Assembly (NCBI GenBank): GCA_018694295.1
Contig: JABHNK010000008.1
Coordinates: 1-33,558, forward strand
Direction: 5' to 3'
From: Waddliaceae bacterium
GTDB lineage: Bacteria; Chlamydiota; Chlamydiia; Chlamydiales; JABHNK01
DNA: 33,558 bases
Each line of letters begins with the position of its first letter. Position 1 is the first letter of the stretch. Below the pieces are notes generated by a model. The model ran no database searches, was not told the origin of the DNA, and saw nothing but the letters and a program-made list of their open reading frames with translations. The position numbers were made by a program, and so were the translations under genes. Of the stretch, positions 27,220-33,558 are shown piece after piece.

Positions 27220-27292
27220 CGAGTGCGGAGGGACTCGAACCCCCGACCGGCGACTTTGGAGATCGCTGCTCTACCAGCTGAGCTACACACCC
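27220..27292 (-). tRNA. tRNA-Trp (CCA)
   Basis: A complete cloverleaf of 73 nt reads on the minus strand. The acceptor GGGTGTG pairs with CGCACTC, the discriminator is G, the D-arm is GCTC…GAGC, and the T-loop is TTCGAGT. The anticodon loop reads TCTCCAAAG, with CCA as the tryptophan anticodon. CCA is not encoded at the 3′ end. The position between tuf and secE is the chlamydial arrangement. Confidence 0.96.
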
Positions 27293-27342
27293 TCGCAATG
27301 TCTTTTTTTTATAAGCCCGGGTCTCGCTTCAATATTTTTTTT

Positions 27343-27373
27343 ATTGTATCGCATTCTCCGCGCGCTACCACAA
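27343..27373 (-). promoter_or_regulatory. Possible promoter for tRNA-Trp/secE/nusG and downstream
   Basis: On the minus strand, TTGTGG (27373–27368) and TACAAT (27348–27343) lie 19 bp apart between the tuf terminator and tRNA-Trp. The −10 matches 5 of 6. The spacing is longer than ideal. The position after a terminator supports it. Confidence 0.45.
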
Positions 27374-27388
27374 TATTTTGTGATATAG

Positions 27389-27422
27389 AAAGAAGTAGCA
27401 AAGTTTCCTTTGCTACTTCTTT
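27389..27422 (-). terminator. Terminator after tuf
   Basis: A perfect 15-bp stem, AAAGAAGTAGCAAAG (27389–27403) with CTTTGCTACTTCTTT (27408–27422), closed by a 4-nt loop, lies 17 bp after the tuf stop. On the transcribed strand, TTTCTATAT follows, a modest T-tract. Confidence 0.75.
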
Positions 27423-27438
27423 ATTATTTTCTGTGCTG

Positions 27439-28623
27439 TTATTCGATAATATCGGTAACAGTACCGGCGCCGATAGTATGTCCACCTTCGCGGATAGCAA
27501 AGCGCATACCTTTTTCCATAGCTATTGGTGTTATGAGTTCACCGGTAAGCTCGACGTTATCGCCAGGCATAACCATTTCCACACCTTCTGGTAGTGATAC
27601 GGTACCTGTAACGTCTGTTGTTCTGAAGAAGAACTGTGGGCGGTATCCAGTAAAGAACGGCTTATGACGTCCACCTTCTTCTTTTTTGAGGACGTATACT
27701 GTGCCTTTAAATTTCTTATGTGGCGTGCATGTTCCTGGTGCTGCCAAGACCATACCACGTTGCACGTCATTTTTGTCGACGCCTCTTAGGAGGACACCTA
27801 CATTTTCACCAGCGCGAGCTTCATCGAGTAGTTTGTTGAACATCTCGAGTCCAGTAGCGACAGTTTCGCGAGTGTCTTCGATACCGACGATCTGAATTTT
27901 ATCGTTGATGCGTATTACGCCACGCTCAACACGGCCTGTTACTACTGTTCCGCGTCCTGATATTGAGAAGACGTCTTCGATAGGCATTAGGTAAGGCTTA
28001 TCGACTTCACGTTCTGGTGTTGGAATTTTCTCGTCGACGACGCTCATCAATTCCATGATACCTTTTGTAGCTTCGGCATCACCTTCTAGAGCTTTCAGTG
28101 CTGAACCTTTTACGATAGGAGTATCCTCATATCCTTTTTCGGCGAGGAGTTCTTCAAGTTCCATTTCAACGAGTTCGATAAGTTCCATATCTTCTTCTGC
28201 GAGCATATCGACTTTGTTAAGGAAGACGACGATAGCTGGCACACCAACTTGGCGAGCGAGGAGGACGTGTTCTTTAGTCTGTGGCATAGCACCGTCTGTT
28301 GCTGCTACTACGAGGATAGCTCCATCCATCTGTGCGGCACCGGTGATCATGTTTTTAACGTAGTCGGCGTGTCCTGGGCAGTCGACGTGAGCGTAGTGAC
28401 GATTTTCGGTCTCGTATTCTACGTGTGCCGAGTTTATCGTAATACCGCGAGCTTTTTCTTCTGGGGTGTTATCGATAGATTCGAAAGAACGAAACTTAGC
28501 ACCTCCGGCTTCTGCAAGTGTTTTTGTTATTGCAGCGGTTAGCGTGGTTTTACCGTGGTCGACGTGACCAATGGTACCAATATTTACGTGTGGTTTATTC
28601 CTTTGAAAGGTTTCTTTTGCCAT
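27439..28623 (-). CDS. tuf: Elongation factor Tu
   Basis: The 394-residue EF-Tu delivers aminoacyl-tRNA to the ribosome. GTPase motifs are GHVDHGKT at 19–26, the switch I threonine in [33 protein letters not shown] (switch II), and NKVD. The β-barrel domains 2 and 3 are complete, with [12 protein letters not shown] and the terminal [15 protein letters not shown]. Its histidine in DCPGHAD (catalytic) is present. tRNA genes flank it on both sides. Confidence 0.98.
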   Translation of the reverse strand: MAKETFQRNKPHVNIGTIGHVDHGKTTLTAAITKTLAEAGGAKFRSFESIDNTPEEKARGITINSAHVEYETENRHYAHVDCPGHADYVKNMITGAAQMDGAILVVAATDGAMPQTKEHVLLARQVGVPAIVVFLNKVDMLAEEDMELIELVEMELEELLAEKGYEDTPIVKGSALKALEGDAEATKGIMELMSVVDEKIPTPEREVDKPYLMPIEDVFSISGRGTVVTGRVERGVIRINDKIQIVGIEDTRETVATGLEMFNKLLDEARAGENVGVLLRGVDKNDVQRGMVLAAPGTCTPHKKFKGTVYVLKKEEGGRHKPFFTGYRPQFFFRTTDVTGTVSLPEGVEMVMPGDNVELTGELITPIAMEKGMRFAIREGGHTIGAGTVTDIIE

Positions 28624-28691
28624 CTTTTTAAAATCCTCTGTTAAACTAAAACTGGTATAATAATTTCTTTATTGTTACTTACTTACAAACT

Positions 28692-28763
28692 TGCCCAGAG
28701 TAGGAATTGAACCTACGACCACTTGCTTACCATGCAAGTGCTCTACCCCTGAGCTATCTGGGC
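28692..28763 (-). tRNA. tRNA-Thr (GGT)
   Basis: A 72-nt cloverleaf reads on the minus strand. The acceptor GCCCAGA pairs with TCTGGGC, the discriminator is A, the anticodon stem is CTTGC/GCAAG, and the loop ATGGTAA contains GGT (threonine). The T-loop is TTCAATT. It lies between infA and tuf, and CCA is not encoded. Confidence 0.96.
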
Positions 28764-28809
28764 ACAAAGTGCAGCTATAAAGCACACTCTCAGGGATGAA
28801 GAAACATAC

Positions 28810-28838
28810 ATTGTAGAGATCCTGCTAATATAAAGCAA
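28810..28838 (-). promoter_or_regulatory. Promoter for tRNA-Thr–tuf
   Basis: On the minus strand, TTGCTT (28838–28833) and TACAAT (28815–28810) are 17 bp apart. Transcription would start near 28803, about 40 bp before the tRNA. The −10 matches 5 of 6; the −35 keeps TTG. Confidence 0.6.
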
Positions 28839-28864
28839 CACCTACGACAATATTTTTGTATATT

Positions 28865-29086
28865 TTATCTTTCTCTGTATGTAATACGTGCTTTTGTCAG
28901 GTCATATGGCGACAATTCCACCGTAACGGTATCGCCGACCAATACACGGATATTCCTCATCCGCATTTTCCCACACAGGTGGGCATGGACTTCCATCTTG
29001 TTATCTAGTACGACCTTAAAAGTCATATTAGGAAGAAGTTGTGTAACTTTTCCTTGAATTTTTATGGTATCTTCTTTTTTTCCCAT
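28865..29086 (-). CDS. infA: Translation initiation factor IF-1
   Basis: A 73-residue OB-fold protein that occupies the ribosomal A-site during initiation. The IF-1 pattern is complete: [20 protein letters not shown], then [19 protein letters not shown] and the end [15 protein letters not shown]. It has its own spacing from tRNA-Thr (101 bp). A TTGACT element lies about 50–60 bp upstream of the start, but no convincing −10 follows it. Confidence 0.97.
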   Translation of the reverse strand: MGKKEDTIKIQGKVTQLLPNMTFKVVLDNKMEVHAHLCGKMRMRNIRVLVGDTVTVELSPYDLTKARITYRER

Positions 29087-29173
29087 AATCTTTTAGTAAA
29101 TTTTCCTCAAAAAATGTAAGAACTAACACAGTTTCGTCGTATTGGGTGTTAAAAGTCAAGAGCTATCTTTTTA

Positions 29174-29194
29174 AAATGCTGCGAAGCAGCATTT
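29174..29194 (-). terminator. Hairpin at the Nudix stop codon
   Basis: AAATGCTGC and GCAGCATTT form a perfect 9-bp stem with a 3-nt loop, overlapping the TAA at 29193–29195. On the transcribed strand it is followed by TAAAAAG, so the T-run is short (TTTT within the stem edge). A terminator is plausible but not classical. Confidence 0.5.
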
Positions 29195-29615
29195 ACATTG
29201 AACATTGATCATTGAACATTGATAATGCCGCACAAAGTTTTTTTGTTTCTGGGAAGGAGACATACTGTTCAGCCTCTTCGACTTTTACCCACATGCTTTC
29301 GAGGACTTCGTCGTGTTGCAGTATTACAACACCTTCTACTTCTGCGATATAATATGTGACGGCTTTATCGAACGTTATATCATTTTTTGTGAAGGTATAA
29401 TGTTCTTCAAGGGGCTCGGGTTTTACGAGTTTTACGATATCGAGTCCTGTTTCTTCGTGAAGCTCACGCTTTGCGGTATCAAGGGGTTGTTCATCTTTTT
29501 CTGGCCTTCCTTTAGGGAATCCCCAGTGTCCTTCGTAATGACGTGTTATTAGGACGTGCCATCCGTCGTCTTTTTTCTTAAGGGGTATTATTCCGTAGGA
29601 GCGTACTTTTTTCAT
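29193..29615 (-). CDS. Nudix hydrolase, Ap4A-type
   Basis: A 140-residue Nudix hydrolase, probably cleaving diadenosine polyphosphates (homologue position of CT771, next to fabF). The Nudix box is complete: Gly36, Glu42, REL at 50–52, HEETGL at 53–58, that is, GX5EX7REUXEEXGU. The N-terminal YGIIPLKKKDDGWHVLITRH and the GHWGFPKG entry fit the Ap4A hydrolase branch. The last nine residues (MFNDQCSM and the codon before) are encoded by heptamer repeats and are unlikely to be conserved. Confidence 0.88.
   Translation of the reverse strand: MKKVRSYGIIPLKKKDDGWHVLITRHYEGHWGFPKGRPEKDEQPLDTAKRELHEETGLDIVKLVKPEPLEEHYTFTKNDITFDKAVTYYIAEVEGVVILQHDEVLESMWVKVEEAEQYVSFPETKKLCAALSMFNDQCSM
29194..29227. 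repeat. Heptamer array E (4–5 units), inside the Nudix 3′ end
   Basis: Units TACATTG, AACATTG, ATCATTG, AACATTG and a partial ATAATG on the plus strand. On the coding strand they read CAATGTT, CAATGAT and so on, encoding the C-terminal MFNDQCSM and the stop. Confidence 0.85.
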
Positions 29616-29622
29616 GGCTTGT

Positions 29623-30870
29623 TCACGGGTTATATGGTGCTAAGATTATGGCGCTGTTATGTCCTCCGAATCCGAAGGAGTTCGACATTGCGGCGGTGAT
29701 GTCGTGTTGTTCTGCTTTTTGTGGAGCGTTGAAGTCTGCGATTTCGGGTTCTGGGTCTTCGATATTTATCGTGGGGTGTATATTTCCTGTCGTTATAGCT
29801 TTTATTGTCGCTATAGCTTCGAAGCCTCCTGCTGCGGCGAGGCCATGTCCTATCATCGACTTCGTGGAATTTATTGTAAGGCTTTTGCGTGCTCCGAAGA
29901 CGTCTTGCATTGCTTTTATTTCCGCCATATCGCCTGCTTGTGTCGAGGTACCGTGGGTGTTGATATAGTTAACATCTTCGGCGGCAATGCCGGCATCTTC
30001 GAGGGTTTTCTTCATACACAGCTTTGCTCCTGAGCCGTCGGGGCATGGGCTTGTCATATGGTATGCATCGCACGAGAAGCTTCCTCCTAGGTATTCCGCG
30101 TATATTGTTGCTCCTCGCTGTTGTGCGTGTTCGAGGTTTTCGAGGACGAGGACACCGGCGCCTTCTCCGGCGACGAAGCCATCGCGTCCTTTATCCCATG
30201 GACGCGATGCTTTTGTTGGTGCGTCGTTACGTTGTGATAGCGCCTTACACGCCATAAACCCTGCTATTCCCATCGGTGTTATCACTGCTTCGCCGCCACC
30301 GCAGAGCATGACGTCTGCATCGCCGTGTCGTATATGGTTTGCTGCTGACGTTATGCAGTAGTTTGCTGTAGCGCATGCTGTCGATATTGAGTAGTTTGGT
30401 CCTTTGAAGCCTGTTTCCATAGCGACGAAGGCTCCGCCCATATTTGTGATGATATGTGGCACGAAGAACGGCGACAAGCGGCGGCATCCTTTATTTACGA
30501 CGGTTTCAACGCCTTTTTCGAACGACTTCATCCCTCCCATTCCTGATCCTATTATTACTCCGCATCGTGTTTTATCAAGGTTTGCATCTGAAAATTTTCC
30601 GTCGTCGAAGGCATTTTTTGCGGCGGCGGTGATATATATTATATAGTCGTCGAGGCGGCGCAGTTGTTTTTTATCGATATATTTGCTGGCGTCGAAGTTT
30701 TGCACTTCTGCAGCGATCTTTGTGGAGAATTCTTCGCATGGGAACCTATCGATATTTGTCACACCGCTTTCGCCGGCGAGGAGTTTGTTATAGTATGTAT
30801 CGACGTCATCGCCGAAGCACGACACTATTCCCATCCCTGTAATGACAACGCGTTTTTTATCATTTCTCAT
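29623..30870 (-). CDS. fabF: 3-oxoacyl-[ACP] synthase II
   Basis: A 415-residue condensing enzyme of fatty-acid elongation, decarboxylating malonyl-ACP and adding it to acyl chains. The catalytic triad is Cys166 (STACATAN), His306 (NTHGTSTQAGD) and His342 (SMIGHGLAAAGG), with Lys337. The start is set at ATG 30870 because it overlaps the stop of the preceding gene as ATGA and has GGA at proper distance. The in-frame ATG at 30882 has no room for a ribosome site. It runs 7 bp before the Nudix gene, an arrangement I recall from C. trachomatis (CT770–CT771). Confidence 0.95.
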   Translation of the reverse strand: MRNDKKRVVITGMGIVSCFGDDVDTYYNKLLAGESGVTNIDRFPCEEFSTKIAAEVQNFDASKYIDKKQLRRLDDYIIYITAAAKNAFDDGKFSDANLDKTRCGVIIGSGMGGMKSFEKGVETVVNKGCRRLSPFFVPHIITNMGGAFVAMETGFKGPNYSISTACATANYCITSAANHIRHGDADVMLCGGGEAVITPMGIAGFMACKALSQRNDAPTKASRPWDKGRDGFVAGEGAGVLVLENLEHAQQRGATIYAEYLGGSFSCDAYHMTSPCPDGSGAKLCMKKTLEDAGIAAEDVNYINTHGTSTQAGDMAEIKAMQDVFGARKSLTINSTKSMIGHGLAAAGGFEAIATIKAITTGNIHPTINIEDPEPEIADFNAPQKAEQHDITAAMSNSFGFGGHNSAIILAPYNP

Positions 30871-31511
30871 AATATTTCCCATCCTTTTTTGCTAGCCAAT
30901 GCCTTTAACGGCTTGTCGGGGTTTACAGCAACGGGTTGTCCTGCTATTTCTAGTAGTGGCACATCGATTATGCTGTCTGTATATACTGTGATGTTTTCTT
31001 TAGCTATATTTTCTTCGCGGGAAACTTTTTTTACGAAGTCGGCTTTGTCATCGCCTTCCCATATGCATTCTACTCCGCAGAGCTTTCCTTGTTGATCGAG
31101 GCCATATGTTGTCGCTCTCCATCGTTTTATTTCCAAGCGTTCTGCTATCTTTCCTACTATGAATGCTGGAGAGTTTGAGATAAGGTATACTATATGGTTT
31201 TCTTTCTGTGCTGTTCTGAGTCTATCTACAGCGGGCTTATATAGTGTTTTCGGAAGAATTTTATCGAGGAATGGGTCGACATATTTTACTATCGCCGCCA
31301 GTGATTTCCCTATGAGCATCCGTTTGAAGACGGCATCATGAAGTTCGCGTAGCGACATACCAAAGGCTTTATGTCTGATATAATACCATACGAGGTATAG
31401 CATTGAAAACAGTGATATCTCTTTATTGCGGTATAGGTATGCGCCGAAGCGGTAGCTGGCGTTTACCGAAAGAAGTGTATGGTCTAGGTCAAAGACGCTA
31501 AGTTTTTTCAT
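30867..31511 (-). CDS. HAD-IB family phosphatase
   Basis: A 214-residue haloacid-dehalogenase-type phosphatase of the SerB-like IB subfamily. Motif I is FDLDHTLL with nucleophile Asp8 and acid Asp10. Motif II Ser112 lies in YLISNSP, motif III Lys156 in DDKADF, and motif IV Asp179/Asp183 in YTDSIIDVPLLEIAG. The helical cap lies between residues 15 and 90. Substrates in the subfamily include phosphoserine and phospholipid precursors; none can be assigned. Its stop overlaps the fabF start by 4 bp, so a lipid-related substrate is possible by context only. Confidence 0.85.
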   Translation of the reverse strand: MKKLSVFDLDHTLLSVNASYRFGAYLYRNKEISLFSMLYLVWYYIRHKAFGMSLRELHDAVFKRMLIGKSLAAIVKYVDPFLDKILPKTLYKPAVDRLRTAQKENHIVYLISNSPAFIVGKIAERLEIKRWRATTYGLDQQGKLCGVECIWEGDDKADFVKKVSREENIAKENITVYTDSIIDVPLLEIAGQPVAVNPDKPLKALASKKGWEIL

Positions 31512-31515
31512 GCCA

Positions 31516-33426
31516 CTATTTTTCTACTTTTTTCTTCACATCTGCGATTTTTTTCTCAACTTTGGTGATGGTATTTTCGATGTCGTCGATACGTTCTTTT
31601 TCTTCTTTTATAAGCTCGTTATATGTCAGTGCTTTGTCGAAGTCCATACCCGAAGATGCTTTAATTTTGAAATGTTCTTCGAGTTTTTCTTTCATCGTCC
31701 TGAGCTTTCCTTTTTTCTCTGCGAGGGCTTGTGTCAGTGTGTCGAGGGCATCACGGTCGTCGTCGGAAAGGGCTAGCAGTGCTTCATCTTTTTTTCGTAT
31801 TATTTCGTCGTCGACGGCACGCAGGCGTCGTTCCATCGTGATTTTCTCTGCTTTTGTCAACACCGATTCTTGAACTTTCTTTCTTAGCGTTTCTTTTTCG
31901 GAGATTATTGTGTCGACGTCATGTTCTCTAGCGGTGTCGACGAAAGCTTCTACTGCGGCGCGTATTTTTTCTTTTTGTTCATCTTGAATTTTACGTTTTT
32001 CTTCAGCTTTAGCGCGGTGTTTATCTTCTTCGGCTCTTTCTTTGTCGGTGATAATTTTCCGTGCTTTGGCAACTTTTTCTTTGAGTTTTTTAACATGGTC
32101 GTATGCTAACGTTATGGCGCGCATATCGACGGTGATATCGTTAAGGGTTTTTATTGCGTCGCGTCCTGACATTTCCCCTGTGCCATATTTTTCTTCGAAG
32201 GCTGTTATCTTTTCGAGGACGCTTTTATAGTTTTCTTTATACTCTTCGCGTTTATCGTTACGCTCTTTCCTGCGTTCTTTATCGATATCTTTTATGGCAT
32301 CCCAGCATTTACTCAACTTTTTTCGTGTGCTGGTGAAAGCATTTGTGTTGAGTGTAAGGGTTTTCGCCAAAGACTGTAATGCTTTGATATCGTCGCGCAG
32401 CCCATATATCTTTCCTTTGACGCCATCTTCGGAGAAGTTCCTTTCGATAAAAGCATCGACGTCAGCGATAAACTGTGAGCTCAGGGTCTTGACAAGTTCT
32501 TTTCTCTGAGGGAAGATGTTGTCCCCTGCTGCAGAGAGTCTTTTGAAAAGCTTATTTTTAGCGCGTATCTTTATCTCTACTTTTATAAGTTCTTTTCTTA
32601 GGCTATTGATACGTTCTGAATATGCGTTGTATATCGTAAGTTTTCCCTGTATCGTCTCGTAGACGTCTATATTATTTTTTAGCTGTGGGGCTTTGATATC
32701 AATGACGTGGCGTTGTGCTTTTTCGACCTGTGAATCTATATCTTTGATTCCTTTCTCTACAGCGCATAGTGCTATATCTATCTGTTCGGCGGCGAAGGAA
32801 GACTGCTCGTCTTCGATATCTTTTAGGCTGCTTGCTTCACGGGAGAGCCTATCGAGTTCTTCCCACTTAGCCGTGCGCACATCGATTTTCATCTCTTCGC
32901 CGAAGATTGCTAGCGCCATGCGTCGTCCTTCCCAGAACTCTTTAAAGAACGGTCCTTCGCGGTGTGTTAGTGTTTCTTTCAAAAAATCTATGATACGTTC
33001 TATCTTTCCAGAGGCGTCTTTTTCAGCATCGATAGTGGAGGATAGTTTCGTCAAAGAAAGCGGCCCTTCTTTTTTCTTCTTTTCTTTCTTCTCGCGTTTA
33101 GGTTTTTCTTCAATGACAACGATTGCTGGTATAGGGATGTCAAGTTTAATGGTTTTATCGGCGGTCTTTTCGATAGCTTCGGGAGGCTTCGGTTCTTCTG
33201 TAGGCTGTTGTTCTTCGGAAGCCTGTGGTTCTTCTACGGCATGAAGATTTTCTGCTGATACGTCTTCGGGAAGTGCTATCACCTCTTCGGCTATAGCCTC
33301 TTCGGCGGTGATGTCTGCTGCTTTATCGTCAATGACAGGCGTTTGTTGTTCTTCGACAGCGACAGTCGTTTCAGTTTTGTTGAGTTCTGGAGTTTCTATT
33401 TTTTCTTCGACGATTTCTTTTTCCAT
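31516..33426 (-). CDS. Long coiled-coil protein, unknown function
   Basis: A 636-residue protein from ATG 33426, preceded by AAGGTG at 7 nt. A TTG two codons upstream is also open. Residues 1–~115 are acidic, glutamate/proline/alanine-rich and probably disordered. A basic cluster follows (KPKREKKEKKKKEG). The remainder is almost entirely charged helix: several coiled-coil blocks, including ERRKERNDKREEYKENYKSV and AEEDKHRAKAEEKRKIQDEQ, and a lysine-rich end. No signal peptide or membrane span. I recall a coiled-coil protein near fabF in C. trachomatis but cannot confirm homology. It ends 4 bp before the HAD gene and likely heads the HAD–fabF–Nudix transcript. Confidence 0.75.
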   Translation of the reverse strand: MEKEIVEEKIETPELNKTETTVAVEEQQTPVIDDKAADITAEEAIAEEVIALPEDVSAENLHAVEEPQASEEQQPTEEPKPPEAIEKTADKTIKLDIPIPAIVVIEEKPKREKKEKKKKEGPLSLTKLSSTIDAEKDASGKIERIIDFLKETLTHREGPFFKEFWEGRRMALAIFGEEMKIDVRTAKWEELDRLSREASSLKDIEDEQSSFAAEQIDIALCAVEKGIKDIDSQVEKAQRHVIDIKAPQLKNNIDVYETIQGKLTIYNAYSERINSLRKELIKVEIKIRAKNKLFKRLSAAGDNIFPQRKELVKTLSSQFIADVDAFIERNFSEDGVKGKIYGLRDDIKALQSLAKTLTLNTNAFTSTRKKLSKCWDAIKDIDKERRKERNDKREEYKENYKSVLEKITAFEEKYGTGEMSGRDAIKTLNDITVDMRAITLAYDHVKKLKEKVAKARKIITDKERAEEDKHRAKAEEKRKIQDEQKEKIRAAVEAFVDTAREHDVDTIISEKETLRKKVQESVLTKAEKITMERRLRAVDDEIIRKKDEALLALSDDDRDALDTLTQALAEKKGKLRTMKEKLEEHFKIKASSGMDFDKALTYNELIKEEKERIDDIENTITKVEKKIADVKKKVEK

Positions 33427-33447
33427 GGTCAAGCACCTTTTTCAGTT

Positions 33448-33499
33448 ATCAATGATCAATGATCAATGATCAATTAGTAAATTAGTAAATTAGTAAATT
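33448..33499. repeat. Heptamer array F (4 units) running into an 8-bp repeat (3 units)
   Basis: Plus-strand units ATCAATG ×3 and ATCAATT (33448–33475) are followed directly by AGTAAATT ×3 (33476–33499). The whole array lies between a predicted promoter and the start of the coiled-coil gene, so it would be transcribed as its 5′ leader. This array is not at a visible stop codon. Confidence 0.9.
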
Positions 33500-33508
33500 A
33501 AGATAACG

Positions 33509-33537
33509 ATCTTATCTCGTATGGCGTTTTTTGTAAA
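33509..33537 (-). promoter_or_regulatory. Promoter for the coiled-coil/HAD/fabF unit
   Basis: On the minus strand, TTTACA (33537–33532) and TAAGAT (33514–33509) are 17 bp apart. Transcription would start near 33502, placing repeat array F in the leader. Confidence 0.5.
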
Positions 33538-33558
33538 GGATGAGAAAAACAAAAAAAA

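Noticed and set aside
29100-29165. infA promoter based on a TTGACT element
   Set aside because: No acceptable −10 lies 16–18 bp downstream, so it is not listed as a feature.

Overview
The window looks like a chromosomal piece of a member of the Chlamydiota outside the classical Chlamydia species. The evidence is gene order. A V-type ATPase operon runs E–DUF2764–A–B–D–I–K, followed by transaldolase, then rpoC–rpoB–rplL–rplJ–rplA–rplK–nusG–secE–tRNA-Trp–tuf–tRNA-Thr–infA. As I recall it, this is the chlamydial arrangement (CT304–CT323 in C. trachomatis). The RpoB N-terminus and the Nudix–fabF pair also fit. Genus cannot be told from the sequence.

Layout. 1–498 is a truncated unknown gene (minus). 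713–3524 holds two tandem AGCS-family sodium:amino-acid symporters (plus). 3510–3987 is a block of heptamer repeats enclosing a frameshifted four-helix-bundle (S23-type) gene that was not visible as one open frame. 3989–6104 holds a glycosidase-like protein and a lipoprotein (minus) under a near-consensus promoter. 6172–13722 is the V-ATPase operon (minus), which begins beside a 395-bp palindromic element with perfect 21-bp terminal inverted repeats. 14351–15721 holds a small secreted or membrane protein and a transaldolase-family enzyme (plus). 15826–28763 is the transcription/translation block (minus). 28865–33426 holds infA, a Nudix hydrolase, fabF, a HAD-IB phosphatase and a long coiled-coil protein (minus).

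How the genes work together. The V-ATPase rotor subunit keeps most ligands of the Na+ site known from Enterococcus NtpK. A Na+ gradient could therefore power the two sodium symporters nearby. The ribosomal protein/RNA polymerase/EF-Tu cluster is the usual growth-linked core, with recognisable promoters before tRNA-Thr and tRNA-Trp.

Most notable observations. (1) The transaldolase carries both substitutions (Glu96→Gln and Phe178→Tyr in E. coli TalB numbering) known to turn a transaldolase into a fructose-6-phosphate aldolase. (2) A 7-bp repeat (CAATGAT/CAATTAT) forms arrays at the stop codons of five unrelated genes, always in the same orientation relative to the gene. One pair of inverted arrays encloses the four-helix-bundle gene, which suggests an undescribed repeat/cassette system. 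(3) A MITE-like palindromic element lies just upstream of the V-ATPase operon, and a relative of its terminus lies at the start of another gene.
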